From Stutzerimonas zhaodongensis (GTDB taxonomy: Bacteria; Pseudomonadota; Gammaproteobacteria; Pseudomonadales; Pseudomonadaceae): a DNA stretch of 64,000 bases. Position numbers and translations under genes: made by a program. Positions within the stretch are counted from its first letter, which is position 1. Each line of letters begins with the position of its first letter. This document shows, piece after piece, positions 46,907 to 55,542 of the stretch. The notes under the pieces are model-generated. The model saw only the letters and a program-made list of their open reading frames with translations. It made no database searches and was not told the origin of the DNA. The DNA lies in contig NZ_RFFM01000003.1 of the NCBI RefSeq assembly GCF_003696365.1, forward strand, positions 248,001 through 312,000. Reading direction: 5' to 3'.

Positions 46907-49492
46907 CTAGCTAGCCTGTCGGTCAATAATGAAGTCGTCGAGCCTGGACAGCGGCATGGGTTGGGCAAAGAGGTAGCCCTGCGCCTCATCACATGAGGAC
47001 CGGACGAGCTGCTGCAGCATGTTCGAATCCTCGACGCCTTCTGCCACGACCCGCATGCCGAGCGAATGGCACATCTCAGTCACGGCTTTTATGAAATCCA
47101 TTGTGCTGTCCGTCCCGGACGATGGCCCAAGGAAGGATCGATCAAGCTTGACGACATCGATCGGGTACTGCCGAAGGTAGGCGATGCCGGCGTAACCCGT
47201 ACCGAAATCATCGATGGCTAGCCTGACGCCGATATCGCACAGCTCACGCAGGAGCTGGTGTGAGGTGTCGGTGTCTTCAATCAGCCCGGACTCGGTGAGT
47301 TCCAGTTCCAGGTCGCTTGCCTTCATGCCCGACGCTTCCAGCGCATGGCGAACATCGCTGCAGAGGGTCGGCGATTTGAGTTGAACGGGCGACACGTTGA
47401 CCGACAGCACCAGATCGATCCCGATGCGCTCGACCAACAACTGAATGTCTGCACATGCCTGCCGCAATACCCAGCTGCCGATCTTGCAGATCAACCCGGT
47501 GGCCTCGGCAATCGGAATGAAAGCGTTCGGCGGGATCAGTCCCTTGGTCGGATGATTCCACCTGATCAATGCTTCTACGCCGCAGGCCATATCGTCACCA
47601 AGGCGAATGCGCGGCTGGTAGTGCAGCACGAACTCGTCGCGCTCCAGCGCATCGCGCAAATCCAGCTCGAGCGCCATGCGGTTCTTGGTCTCTATGCTCA
47701 TCTCCGCGGAGAAGAACTGGATTCGCGTGCCGCCCGCATCCTTGGCCCGGTACATGGCGATATCGGCATGCTGCAACAGCTCGTCGATCGTGGTGTCGGG
47801 GTTTGGGTACAAGCACATGCCCATCGAGGCCGAAGGATGGTAGCGGGTGCCCAGCACATCACAAGGCAGCTGAATGGCGCGCAGAAGATCGGTTGCAATC
47901 AGCTCGGCCGACCGTACACCGTCCGGCAGATGCGCAACCACGACGAACTCGTCACCACCCAGCCGCGCAACCAGATCCCCCGTGGGTAGAGCCTGGCGAA
48001 GCCGGTGCGCAATCTGCACCAGCAGCACATCACCATAACCGTGCCCCATCGAATCGTTGACTTCCTTGAACCGATCAAGGTCGATCAGCATGATCATCAG
48101 CTGCTGGCCTTCGGGAATGAAGTTGACCAGCTCGCGCAGATGGTCGTTCAGATAAGTCCGGTTGGGCAGTCCGGTCAGTGCGTCATGGGTCGCCAGGTGG
48201 TTGAGCCGGTGTTCGGCCTGCTTGCGGTCGGTGATGTCGGTCAAGCCACCGGACCACTCCTTGATATTGCCGCGTTCATCGAAGATCGGCACCGCATGCC
48301 CGGACATGTAACGGTACTGCCCGTCCCTGCGGCGTACGCGGTATTCGGCGCGCTTGTTGGTGAAGACCGAATGCATTTCACCTACCACCTCCTCAAGCTC
48401 GGGACGATCCTCAGGATGCACGGCATCCAGCCATCCCTTGCCGCAGGCTTGCTCGAAGGTCTGTCCAGTGAACTCGCTCCACTCGCTTTGCGGTTCGATG
48501 ATGTCTACAGCAGGGCTCGTCGCCCAGGTCAGGCTGTTCGTAGCCTTCACCAACCCGCGGAAGCGACGCTCATTAGTCGCCATTCGTTGTTCGGCCTTGG
48601 CACGGGCGCGATTGGCTCGATCACGCTGTACCACCAAGGCCGCTGTATTGGCCAGCAGCGTAATGCCCTCCTGCTCCACTGCCGAAGGCACGGAGCGCAC
48701 ATTGCTGTAGCAGGCGATGGTCCCCATGATCTCCCGTTCGGTAGAGAGGATCGGGGTCGACCAGCAAGCGTGCAGGCCGTGCTCAAGCGCTTTGGCGCGA
48801 TGTTGTTGCCATTTGGGATCGGTATCAATGTCCTCAGTGATGCTCGGCTGGCCAGTGCGGACCGATACGCTGCAGCTCGTTTCGTTGGAGCCGGTATCCA
48901 TGCCGTCCAGTGACCTGACGAAATCATCGGGAAGGCTGGACGCTTCGATGAACCGTAATTTGCCGTCCTCGTCCAGTCTCATGATCGCCGCGCGGATGAC
49001 TCCGGCCGACTGCTCCTGGGCAGACCGAGTGAGCTCAACCAATACCTCGGCCAGCGGTGCGCCAACTACTGCAAGCTCTAGCGCACGCATTTGGCCCTTG
49101 GCGATGGCCTCCGAGCGGCGACAGTCAGTCACATCCTGGCTGATGAAGTGCAGTGACCTGAACTCGGGATGCGCGGTAGAGCGCCCCATGACACTGACCG
49201 TCTGCACGCCTGTGTCACCGACCAGCACACGACATTCGAACCGCACCTCATCACCAGTCGAGAGCGCAATGGCGACATGTTCGGCGACGCCATCGCGGTC
49301 TTCGGGATGGATATGTTCGAGAAATTCGGTTAGCGAGGTGCTGCCCAGTGAACAGGCGTCAAGCGCGTGGGTGACCGCCTCGACCGCGGCTCTCGCGTCA
49401 TTTAGCGAGTCGTCGAGTTCGACGTACCACTCCAGCAAACCAGCAGATTTGAGCGTAAAAGCCAAGCGGGATTGGAGATCTGGTTGAGCCAT
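46907..49492 (-). CDS. PAS-GAF-PAS-GGDEF-EAL cyclic-di-GMP enzyme
   Basis: An 861-residue cytosolic protein without membrane segments. An N-terminal PAS-like domain (10-125) is followed by GAF (135-295), PAS (310-425), GGDEF (435-600, intact GGDEF at 512-516) and EAL (615-861, VEALIRW at 639, DDFGTGYAGIAYL). The position of the inhibitory site reads PTGD instead of RxxD, so product inhibition is probably absent, unlike its convergent neighbour. ATG 49492 is used. Confidence 0.92.
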   Translation of the reverse strand: MAQPDLQSRLAFTLKSAGLLEWYVELDDSLNDARAAVEAVTHALDACSLGSTSLTEFLEHIHPEDRDGVAEHVAIALSTGDEVRFECRVLVGDTGVQTVSVMGRSTAHPEFRSLHFISQDVTDCRRSEAIAKGQMRALELAVVGAPLAEVLVELTRSAQEQSAGVIRAAIMRLDEDGKLRFIEASSLPDDFVRSLDGMDTGSNETSCSVSVRTGQPSITEDIDTDPKWQQHRAKALEHGLHACWSTPILSTEREIMGTIACYSNVRSVPSAVEQEGITLLANTAALVVQRDRANRARAKAEQRMATNERRFRGLVKATNSLTWATSPAVDIIEPQSEWSEFTGQTFEQACGKGWLDAVHPEDRPELEEVVGEMHSVFTNKRAEYRVRRRDGQYRYMSGHAVPIFDERGNIKEWSGGLTDITDRKQAEHRLNHLATHDALTGLPNRTYLNDHLRELVNFIPEGQQLMIMLIDLDRFKEVNDSMGHGYGDVLLVQIAHRLRQALPTGDLVARLGGDEFVVVAHLPDGVRSAELIATDLLRAIQLPCDVLGTRYHPSASMGMCLYPNPDTTIDELLQHADIAMYRAKDAGGTRIQFFSAEMSIETKNRMALELDLRDALERDEFVLHYQPRIRLGDDMACGVEALIRWNHPTKGLIPPNAFIPIAEATGLICKIGSWVLRQACADIQLLVERIGIDLVLSVNVSPVQLKSPTLCSDVRHALEASGMKASDLELELTESGLIEDTDTSHQLLRELCDIGVRLAIDDFGTGYAGIAYLRQYPIDVVKLDRSFLGPSSGTDSTMDFIKAVTEMCHSLGMRVVAEGVEDSNMLQQLVRSSCDEAQGYLFAQPMPLSRLDDFIIDRQAS

Positions 49493-49920
49493 GCAAGTTC
49501 ACCAACGAAGGGGCTGCGAATACCGTTTTCGACCCCTGCCGATACGCGCCGTTCTTATGGCGCGAAGCAAAGATGAGGGTTTCGTACAAGCGTAGTGCAA
49601 GAACACCACAATCCCCTGAGCTACGCCATTGAAAACCGGGTTGCCAACGTCCGATCCAGCCTGCCCCCGAGATGGATGGCAATTCGTATGCAGGCGATCG
49701 CAACGCCAGCGACCCATGCTTATCGGCCATGCCGTTCGACCACTCTGCGACAGACCGCCTGATCAATTCTGCCGCAACGCCAGAGGCACGCTTGGGCTCG
49801 GCCCAGGATGGACGCCACGAAACGGCAGCCTCTCGAAATTCGCCGTTCTAGAACAAGATGGTGCGCGCAGTTTGGCGGTGGCACATTTGCACACCTACCC
49901 ACGCCCTCTTTTGGATTTTC
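49493..49920. other. Divergent intergenic region, no gene supported
   Basis: A 428-bp region between the GGDEF-EAL gene and the Fsr-type exporter. Several short open frames cross it, but none has a ribosome-binding site or recognisable product. No clear promoter, repeat or RNA gene is seen. Confidence 0.45.
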
Positions 49921-51126
49921 ATGGCCATCAGCAATGCCCGTGCCGGCTCAGCACCCTCATCCAGCAGCCCACTGGCGATGCGAATCATCGGCGGTGTTGC
50001 GCTGGCGCATCTGATCAACGATCTGATTCAAGCGGTGTTGCCGGCGATCTATCCGATGCTGAAGGCCAGCTATGGCCTGACATTCACCCAGGTCGGGCTG
50101 ATTACCCTCACCTTCCAGCTGACCGCCTCGCTGTTACAGCCCTGGATTGGCTATCACACTGATCGCCATCCCAAACCATGGTTATTGCCAGCCGGCTCGG
50201 TGTGCACCTTGATAGGCATTGTGATGGTATCCATGGCCGGCAGCTTTTCCATGATTCTGCTGGCGGCCGCCTTGATTGGCATCGGATCTTCGACCTTCCA
50301 TCCGGAAGCGTCCCGCGTCGCGCGATTGGCTTCCGGTGGCCGTTTTGGCCTGGCGCAATCGACTTTCCAAGTTGGAGGCAATGCAGGTTCGGCGTTCGGC
50401 CCGCTCTTGGCAGCGGCCATCATCATTCCGCACGGCCAGGGCAATATCGCCTGGTTCGCGCTGTTCGCCATCCTCGCCCTGTTCGTGCTGTACCGGATCA
50501 GCCGCTGGTACGCCGAGCACCTTGCCCTGTTCAAGCTCAAGCAGGGTCAAGCCGCCACGCATGGCCTGTCCAAAAGCCGGGTGATGAGCGCGCTGATCGT
50601 GCTCGGCCTGCTGGTCTTCTCCAAGTATTTCTATATGGCCAGCTTCACCAGTTATTTCACGTTCTACCTGATGGAAAAATTCGACCTGTCGATAGCAAGT
50701 TCACAACTGCACCTGTTCCTGTTTCTAGGGGCGGTGGCTGCAGGAACCTTCTTCGGCGGGCCAATCGGCGACCGGATCGGCCGCAAGGCGGTGATCTGGT
50801 TCTCGATCCTTGGCGTAGCGCCGTTCACCCTGGCGCTGCCACATGTCGACCTGTTCTGGACCGCCGCTTTGAGCGTCATCATCGGCTTCATTCTGGCGTC
50901 TGCGTTTTCGGCCATCGTTGTTTACGCTCAGGAATTGGTGCCTGGAAACGTTGGTATGATCGCGGGTCTTTTTTTCGGTCTGATGTTCGGCTTCGGCGGG
51001 ATTGGGGCGGCGTTGCTTGGGCATCTTGCCGATATATACGGCGTCGAGTATATGTACTTTCTTTGTTCGTTCCTGCCGTTGTTCGGTGTGCTGGCGGTCT
51101 TTCTTCCGAGGACCAAAACGTCATGA
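49921..51126 (+). CDS. fsr: MFS exporter, fosmidomycin-resistance (Fsr) type
   Basis: A 401-residue, 12-helix major facilitator protein. After about 18 polar residues comes the Fsr pattern ALAHLINDLIQAVLPAIYPMLKASYGLTFTQVGLI, then PWIGYHTDRHPKPW (motif A), GIGSSTFHPEASRVAR and FGPLLAAAI. The family exports fosmidomycin and probably natural substrates not yet known. ATG 49921 is chosen at the start of the conserved region; ATG 49858 is in frame upstream. It converges with a LysR gene 14 bp downstream. Confidence 0.87.
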   Translation: MAISNARAGSAPSSSSPLAMRIIGGVALAHLINDLIQAVLPAIYPMLKASYGLTFTQVGLITLTFQLTASLLQPWIGYHTDRHPKPWLLPAGSVCTLIGIVMVSMAGSFSMILLAAALIGIGSSTFHPEASRVARLASGGRFGLAQSTFQVGGNAGSAFGPLLAAAIIIPHGQGNIAWFALFAILALFVLYRISRWYAEHLALFKLKQGQAATHGLSKSRVMSALIVLGLLVFSKYFYMASFTSYFTFYLMEKFDLSIASSQLHLFLFLGAVAAGTFFGGPIGDRIGRKAVIWFSILGVAPFTLALPHVDLFWTAALSVIIGFILASAFSAIVVYAQELVPGNVGMIAGLFFGLMFGFGGIGAALLGHLADIYGVEYMYFLCSFLPLFGVLAVFLPRTKTS

Positions 51127-51140
51127 TGTTCTGCCGAGGT

Positions 51141-52052
51141 TCATCGCCGCTGGCCACTGGCAAGCACACCCAAGTCACCTTCACCACCTTCTACCCTCTC
51201 CTGCAGGCAGCGGCGGAACAGCTGATGCAGGGGCGAACGGTGCGTGCTGTAGCGGCTAACGAGCATCAGCTCACGATAGAAGGTCGCCGCACCTAGGGAA
51301 ATAATGCGAACCGACGGCGTACGCTCCAGCCACAGTCCGGCTTTTGGTACCAGGGCAACGCCCAGCCCGCTTTCAACCATCTTGACGATGGCATCCAGCT
51401 CATCCAATTCGAGCCCGGGACGCACATCCAGATGGTGCTTGCGCAGGAACTGACTTACCTGGCGCCCACCGAATGAGCTGCGGTCGTAACGTACGAACGG
51501 ATGCTCCTCGATCAGCTTGAGCGGGTCATCGCCCTGGATGGTCAACGGCGTAATCAACACGAATGGCTCCTTGACGATCAGCTCGGCGTGCAGCTCCTTC
51601 GCAAGTGCATGGGGGGGCCGGATCAGAATCGCCAGATCGATATCCCCAGCGTCGACCTGGGAAAGCAGGTTCAGCGAGACTCCAGGCACCAGCTTCGGCA
51701 CAAGGCCTGGCGCCTCCTCGCGCAGCCGCAACAATGTGCCTGGCAAGAGTCCTGTTTGTACCGTCCCGATTGCGCCTATGCGCAGCTCGCCGCGAAAGTC
51801 GTCGAGCGACTCGGGCTGGCCCATCAGTGCAAAGGTTTCGATGATCTGTTCGGCCAGTGGCAGCGCGCGCAACCCGGCGGCATTCAGATGCGCCGAGCGG
51901 CCGGTTCGATCGAAAAGACGAAGGCCCAACGCCTCTTCGAGGTTCTTCATCTGAGCGCTCACGGCGGACTGCGTGAGGCCGACCGTGTTGCCTGCTGCAG
52001 CGAAACTGCCGCACTTGGCAATGGCCAGTAAAGTTTTCAATTCACGAATCAT
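51141..52052 (-). CDS. LysR-family transcriptional regulator
   Basis: A 303-residue LysR protein. The HTH is MIRELKTLLAIAKCGSFAAAGNTVGLTQSAVSAQMKNLEEALG, and a substrate-binding-like domain follows. It converges with the Fsr exporter and lies 110 bp from the divergent VOC gene at 52163, the likelier target. The effector is unknown. Confidence 0.9.
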   Translation of the reverse strand: MIRELKTLLAIAKCGSFAAAGNTVGLTQSAVSAQMKNLEEALGLRLFDRTGRSAHLNAAGLRALPLAEQIIETFALMGQPESLDDFRGELRIGAIGTVQTGLLPGTLLRLREEAPGLVPKLVPGVSLNLLSQVDAGDIDLAILIRPPHALAKELHAELIVKEPFVLITPLTIQGDDPLKLIEEHPFVRYDRSSFGGRQVSQFLRKHHLDVRPGLELDELDAIVKMVESGLGVALVPKAGLWLERTPSVRIISLGAATFYRELMLVSRYSTHRSPLHQLFRRCLQERVEGGEGDLGVLASGQRR

Positions 52053-52162
52053 AGGCGCTTCACTGATCGAAATTTTCGAGGCTCGGCTAGAAAGATACGC
52101 GCTGTAGGGAGGTGCGACAAATTGGCAAGATGGCCTTCACGTCGACTGCACAGGTAGCCCTG

Positions 52163-52588
52163 ATGAGCCTTTCACCCTTTCACCTTGCGATACCCGTTTA
52201 TGACCTGCCCTCTGCCCGGCGCTTCTATGGCGAAGTATTTGGCCTGGCAGAAGGCCGCTCATCCGAGCACTGGGTGGACTTCGACTTCTATGGCCATCAA
52301 CTGGTCATTCACGAGCATCCGCGAACCGCATCGCAAGAAGCTGCCCATACCAATGCCGTGGACGGCCACGACGTTCCAGTCCCGCATTTCGGCATCATTC
52401 TGAGCTGGCCTGAATGGGAGGCACTGGCCAAGCGATTGCGCGCCCGTGATACGCAGTTCGTCATCGAGCCGTATGTCCGATTCCAGGGTCAGGTGGGCGA
52501 GCAAGCTACGATGTTTCTCTTCGATCCCTGCGGCAATGCCCTTGAATTCAAGGCTTTCAAGGACATGAGCCAGCTGTTCGCCAAGTAG
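52163..52588 (+). CDS. VOC-family protein (dioxygenase-like)
   Basis: A 141-residue VOC protein. It starts [27 protein letters not shown], with the first metal His in PFHLAIP, a mid HQLVIHEHP segment and [13 protein letters not shown] carrying the C-terminal Glu. This three-ligand pattern fits glyoxalase or extradiol-like metal sites. The reaction is not assignable. ATG 52163 has AGGTAG upstream; a GTG at 52112 would add an unconserved arm. Confidence 0.83.
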   Translation: MSLSPFHLAIPVYDLPSARRFYGEVFGLAEGRSSEHWVDFDFYGHQLVIHEHPRTASQEAAHTNAVDGHDVPVPHFGIILSWPEWEALAKRLRARDTQFVIEPYVRFQGQVGEQATMFLFDPCGNALEFKAFKDMSQLFAK

Positions 52589-52603
52589 CGTTTCCAGAAG
52601 CAA

Positions 52604-52936
52604 TCAGCCAGATTTGAGTGCGTAGAGATAGGCTTGGACGTGCTCGCCATTGGCAAGCCGAACGGTGGTCAGGATACGCCGATAGGCGTCTCCCTCGAGC
52701 TCGTCGAGCCTGGCCCAATGCTTGGGCAGCTCATCTGAGCTGAACACCAAACCCTCTATAGCTTGGCCGTGGTCGTCCAGGTCGAGGCCAGGATAGCCCA
52801 TCGCGGCTCCCCACCCTTCGGCTCGCAAAGTGCCCGTAACACTGGCGGGCAACCAGGTACCCGGAACGTCAGCGAGGATATGCGCATTGGGGCGGCCAGG
52901 CGCAAGCGTGCCATATACGAATAGTCGCTCAGTCAT
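52604..52936 (-). CDS. Gamma-glutamylcyclotransferase-family protein
   Basis: A 110-residue AIG2/GGCT-fold protein. It has the glycine loop LFVYGTLAPGRPNA at the N-terminus and LDELEGDAYRR, where the Glu is the expected catalytic acid. Members cleave gamma-glutamyl amines or peptides. ATG 52936 has GAGGG 7 nt upstream. It lies 29 bp downstream of the AraC gene on the same strand and may be co-transcribed. Confidence 0.85.
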   Translation of the reverse strand: MTERLFVYGTLAPGRPNAHILADVPGTWLPASVTGTLRAEGWGAAMGYPGLDLDDHGQAIEGLVFSSDELPKHWARLDELEGDAYRRILTTVRLANGEHVQAYLYALKSG

Positions 52937-52965
52937 GTCGTGCCCTCGTAGAACTACCGTGCCTT

Positions 52966-53790
52966 TTATGCGTTGGCTGCGGCTTGCCATTCCCTAGGGC
53001 TCGCACCTGTCTTGCGACGGAACGCGCGGGCGAGCGCGGAGGGGCTCTCGTAGCCAACCTCATCGGCAATCAGAGCGATGGGCCGCCCTTCGCGCAGACG
53101 CTTCTGCGCCAGGCTGATCCGCCAACTGGTGAGGTAATCAGCAGGCGTCTGCCCGACCACAGCGCGGAAACTGGCGGCGAAACTTGCGCGCGACATGTTC
53201 GCTTCAGCCGCCAGTTCGGCGACGGACCAAGCGCGCTCAGGCTCGGCATGCATCATTGTCATCGCGCGGGCCAGACGTAGATCCGCCAGGCCAGCCATCA
53301 TCCCCGACGTCATTGCATGGCTGGCCATGAGATGACGCAGCATTTGCACGATAAGCAGCTCGAACAGACGCCCCATGACCGCCTCTCGGCCGCAATTGCT
53401 GGCCAGCGCCTCTTCGAACAGCCAGCTCAGGGCGCCGTCGAGAATAGGCGCTTCGGCCACCGGCAGTAACAGCACGTCTGGCAATGCCGCCGCCAAAGGA
53501 TTGTTCTCACCGCCGTCAAAGCGCAACGTCGCGCAGACCAATCGCGCATGCTCGGTTTCATCAGCAATCATCCGATGCCGATAGGGCCGTGGAAACACCA
53601 TGACAGTCGGTTCGGTCAGCTTGACCTCGCTGTTGTCTGCCAGGCGCAGGGTCATGCTGCCTTCTCGCAACACATGGATGTAGCCCACCTGATCCCCGGT
53701 TTCAAATGCCGCCACGCCACAAAGGGCTCCGCTGTGATAAAGCCCTGCACTCATGCCGAAATGAGTCAGCAGGCTGGATAAACGATCCAT
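52966..53790 (-). CDS. AraC-family transcriptional regulator (cupin_6 type)
   Basis: A 274-residue regulator. The N-terminal cupin (LYHSGALCGVAAFETGDQVGYIHVLREGSMTL) spans about 165 residues. The C-terminal double HTH is WSVAELAAEANMSRASFAASFRAVVGQTPADYLTSWRI and IADEVGYESPSALARAFRRKTG. It is divergent from the secreted hydrolase at 53986, with a 195-bp control region, as is common for this subgroup. Confidence 0.9.
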   Translation of the reverse strand: MDRLSSLLTHFGMSAGLYHSGALCGVAAFETGDQVGYIHVLREGSMTLRLADNSEVKLTEPTVMVFPRPYRHRMIADETEHARLVCATLRFDGGENNPLAAALPDVLLLPVAEAPILDGALSWLFEEALASNCGREAVMGRLFELLIVQMLRHLMASHAMTSGMMAGLADLRLARAMTMMHAEPERAWSVAELAAEANMSRASFAASFRAVVGQTPADYLTSWRISLAQKRLREGRPIALIADEVGYESPSALARAFRRKTGASPREWQAAANA

Positions 53791-53985
53791 GAAAATCCTC
53801 GATTAGACGATCAGTTGCATATTGTCGACGTTTTGAATCCTAAGCACCGGTGCAGCTGCGCATTATGTCCCTGCACCTGACGCAGGCATCGAGAAGTACC
53901 GGCGGTTTCAGTGAGGGTGCGCCGCCCCGGATACAGCCTGGGTAAACCGAAACCTAGCCATCTCAACGAAAGGTAGATCAACGTC

Positions 53986-54783
53986 ATGACCAGTGCATCC
54001 AAAACTCGCAAAGCCGTAGCAGCCACCGTTCTTGCAGCCGCGTCCACGCTCGGTAGTGCCATGGCCGTCGCCGCCAAGCCAACCGTAATTCTTGTGCATG
54101 GGGCGTTCGCAGAATCATCCAGCTGGAACGGCGTAGCTGCCCGCCTCATCGACCAGGGTTACCCGGTAATAGCGGCCGCTAACCCGCTGCGTGGCGTGGC
54201 AAACGATGCGAAGTACGTATCCGATCTAATCGAACACACTCCAGGGCCGATCGTTCTGGTTGGCCATTCCTACGGCGGCAGTGTCATCACCAATGCCGTG
54301 AAGGGCAGCAGCAAGGTCAAAGCACTGGTCTACGTTGCCGCATTTGCCCCAGACATCGGCGAGAGTGCGGCGACGCTGGCAGGTAAGTTTCCGGGAGGCA
54401 CGCTCGGCCCAACGCTGGCGGAACCGGTGCAACTGAGCGATGGCAATGAGGACCTCTACATCCAGCGGGACAAATTTGCCGAGCAGTTCGCCTCGGATGT
54501 CCCACCGGCTGAAGCAGCACTCATGGCGGCCACCCAGCGGCCAATCACCGCCGCGGCCCTCAATGAGGAAAGCCTGGACAACGCTTGGAAATACGTCCCG
54601 TCCTGGTTCGTCTACGGCACTGGCGACAAGAACATCCCCGAAGCTGCGCTGAAGTTCATGGCTGATAGGGCCGGATCGCAGAAAACGGTAAGCATCCCAG
54701 GTGCTTCCCACGTTGTGATGACCTCCTACCCTGCCGAAGTCGCCGCGCTGATCAGCGAAGCTGCCGAGGCCACGAACAAGTAG
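53986..54783 (+). CDS. Exported alpha/beta hydrolase
   Basis: A 265-residue esterase-like hydrolase. A signal peptide (TRKAVAATVLAAASTLGSAMA, cleavage near residue 28) precedes VILVHGAFAESSSWNGVAARL. The nucleophile Ser95 is in VGHSYGGSV, the acid lies in YGTGDKNIP and the His in PGASHVVMTSYP. It belongs to the EstC/salicylate-esterase-like branch. It is divergent from an AraC regulator and followed by a perfect terminator. Substrate unknown. Confidence 0.88.
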   Translation: MTSASKTRKAVAATVLAAASTLGSAMAVAAKPTVILVHGAFAESSSWNGVAARLIDQGYPVIAAANPLRGVANDAKYVSDLIEHTPGPIVLVGHSYGGSVITNAVKGSSKVKALVYVAAFAPDIGESAATLAGKFPGGTLGPTLAEPVQLSDGNEDLYIQRDKFAEQFASDVPPAEAALMAATQRPITAAALNEESLDNAWKYVPSWFVYGTGDKNIPEAALKFMADRAGSQKTVSIPGASHVVMTSYPAEVAALISEAAEATNK

Positions 54784-54800
54784 GAGATCGCGAAAACAGT

Positions 54801-54835
54801 ACCGACCAGTGAGCGCTCACTGGTCGGTGTTTTCT
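54801..54835 (+). terminator. Rho-independent terminator of the hydrolase
   Basis: ACCGACCAGTGAGC followed by GCTCACTGGTCGGT is a perfect 28-bp palindrome starting 17 bp after the stop, followed by GTTTTCT. The remainder of the 342-bp gap to 55125 shows nothing recognisable. Confidence 0.88.
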
Positions 54836-55125
54836 ATTTCAACAGAACGCTGATTACCGCTATTGAGATCGCAACGGGCCCAAGCTTCCAAGGGTTATGT
54901 GGAACGCAACGGTCAGGAGCGAGAACGGCTTCGCCAAAAAAGATCGCCGTTTCGCTGTACGGCGTTAAACAAAAACGCTGCCGTACCGATAACCCGGCAT
55001 GCCAAGCGGACCTTGCAAAGTGGATGTAGGGACGCCTTGGATTTCTCTGCTGGTTTCGTCGCTCCGCAGCCCTATCGCAAGGCTTTCGGAACCAGCATCA
55101 CACCCTGCATACGGAAGCCTTCACT

Positions 55126-55542
55126 GTGCAACTTATCGATAACCGAGCGCTGATCAACGATGCCCTGAGCCAGTCCGCGACACTTACTGGGGGGCGGTTC
55201 GATCATCGATACTGGTTGAGAAAGGTGACGGATGTGAAGTTGGTGATCATCTCCAAGCCGGAGGTGCTGTTCGACCTCTCGATCAAGGTATTCATCCCGC
55301 TGGCGCCAGGCCAGAAGGCGCCACTGACTTATGGCGACGGCTGGTTCAACTGGCATTTCCTTGGAAGCAAGAGCGCTGTGGTGACTATTGCGCGGGAAAT
55401 ACTTTCCATCGCGATGCGCAATCAGAAGGCCAATTCAGCCGTGCTACAGGCTTGGTTGATCGAACTGGTGTCATTCAAGAACAGCGATCACACGATCGCT
55501 GTGCTCGAGCCCGAACCTCAGCAGGATCAGGCGGGGCGCTAA
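55126..55542 (+). CDS. Hypothetical protein
   Basis: A 138-residue frame with a GTG start and no clear ribosome-binding site, ending 4 bp inside the convergent antiporter gene. It is soluble in appearance, with alternating hydrophobic stretches (VTDVKLVIISKPEVLFDLSIKVFIPLAPG, AVVTIAREIL, VLQAWLIELVSF). I do not recognise a family. The start may be wrong. Base use and a proline/glutamine-rich tail resemble genuine coding sequence, but it could be spurious. Confidence 0.45.
   Translation: MQLIDNRALINDALSQSATLTGGRFDHRYWLRKVTDVKLVIISKPEVLFDLSIKVFIPLAPGQKAPLTYGDGWFNWHFLGSKSAVVTIAREILSIAMRNQKANSAVLQAWLIELVSFKNSDHTIAVLEPEPQQDQAGR

Noticed and set aside
49881-49900. GG-N10-GC (sigma-54-like) match before the Fsr exporter
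   Set aside because: Only the invariant dinucleotides fit; the -24 block GCGGTGG diverges from TGGCACG, and no enhancer-binding protein or upstream dyad is nearby.
49629-50162. Possible 177-codon gene upstream of and overlapping the Fsr exporter
   Set aside because: It overlaps the conserved exporter coding sequence, has no convincing ribosome-binding site and its translation is low-complexity.
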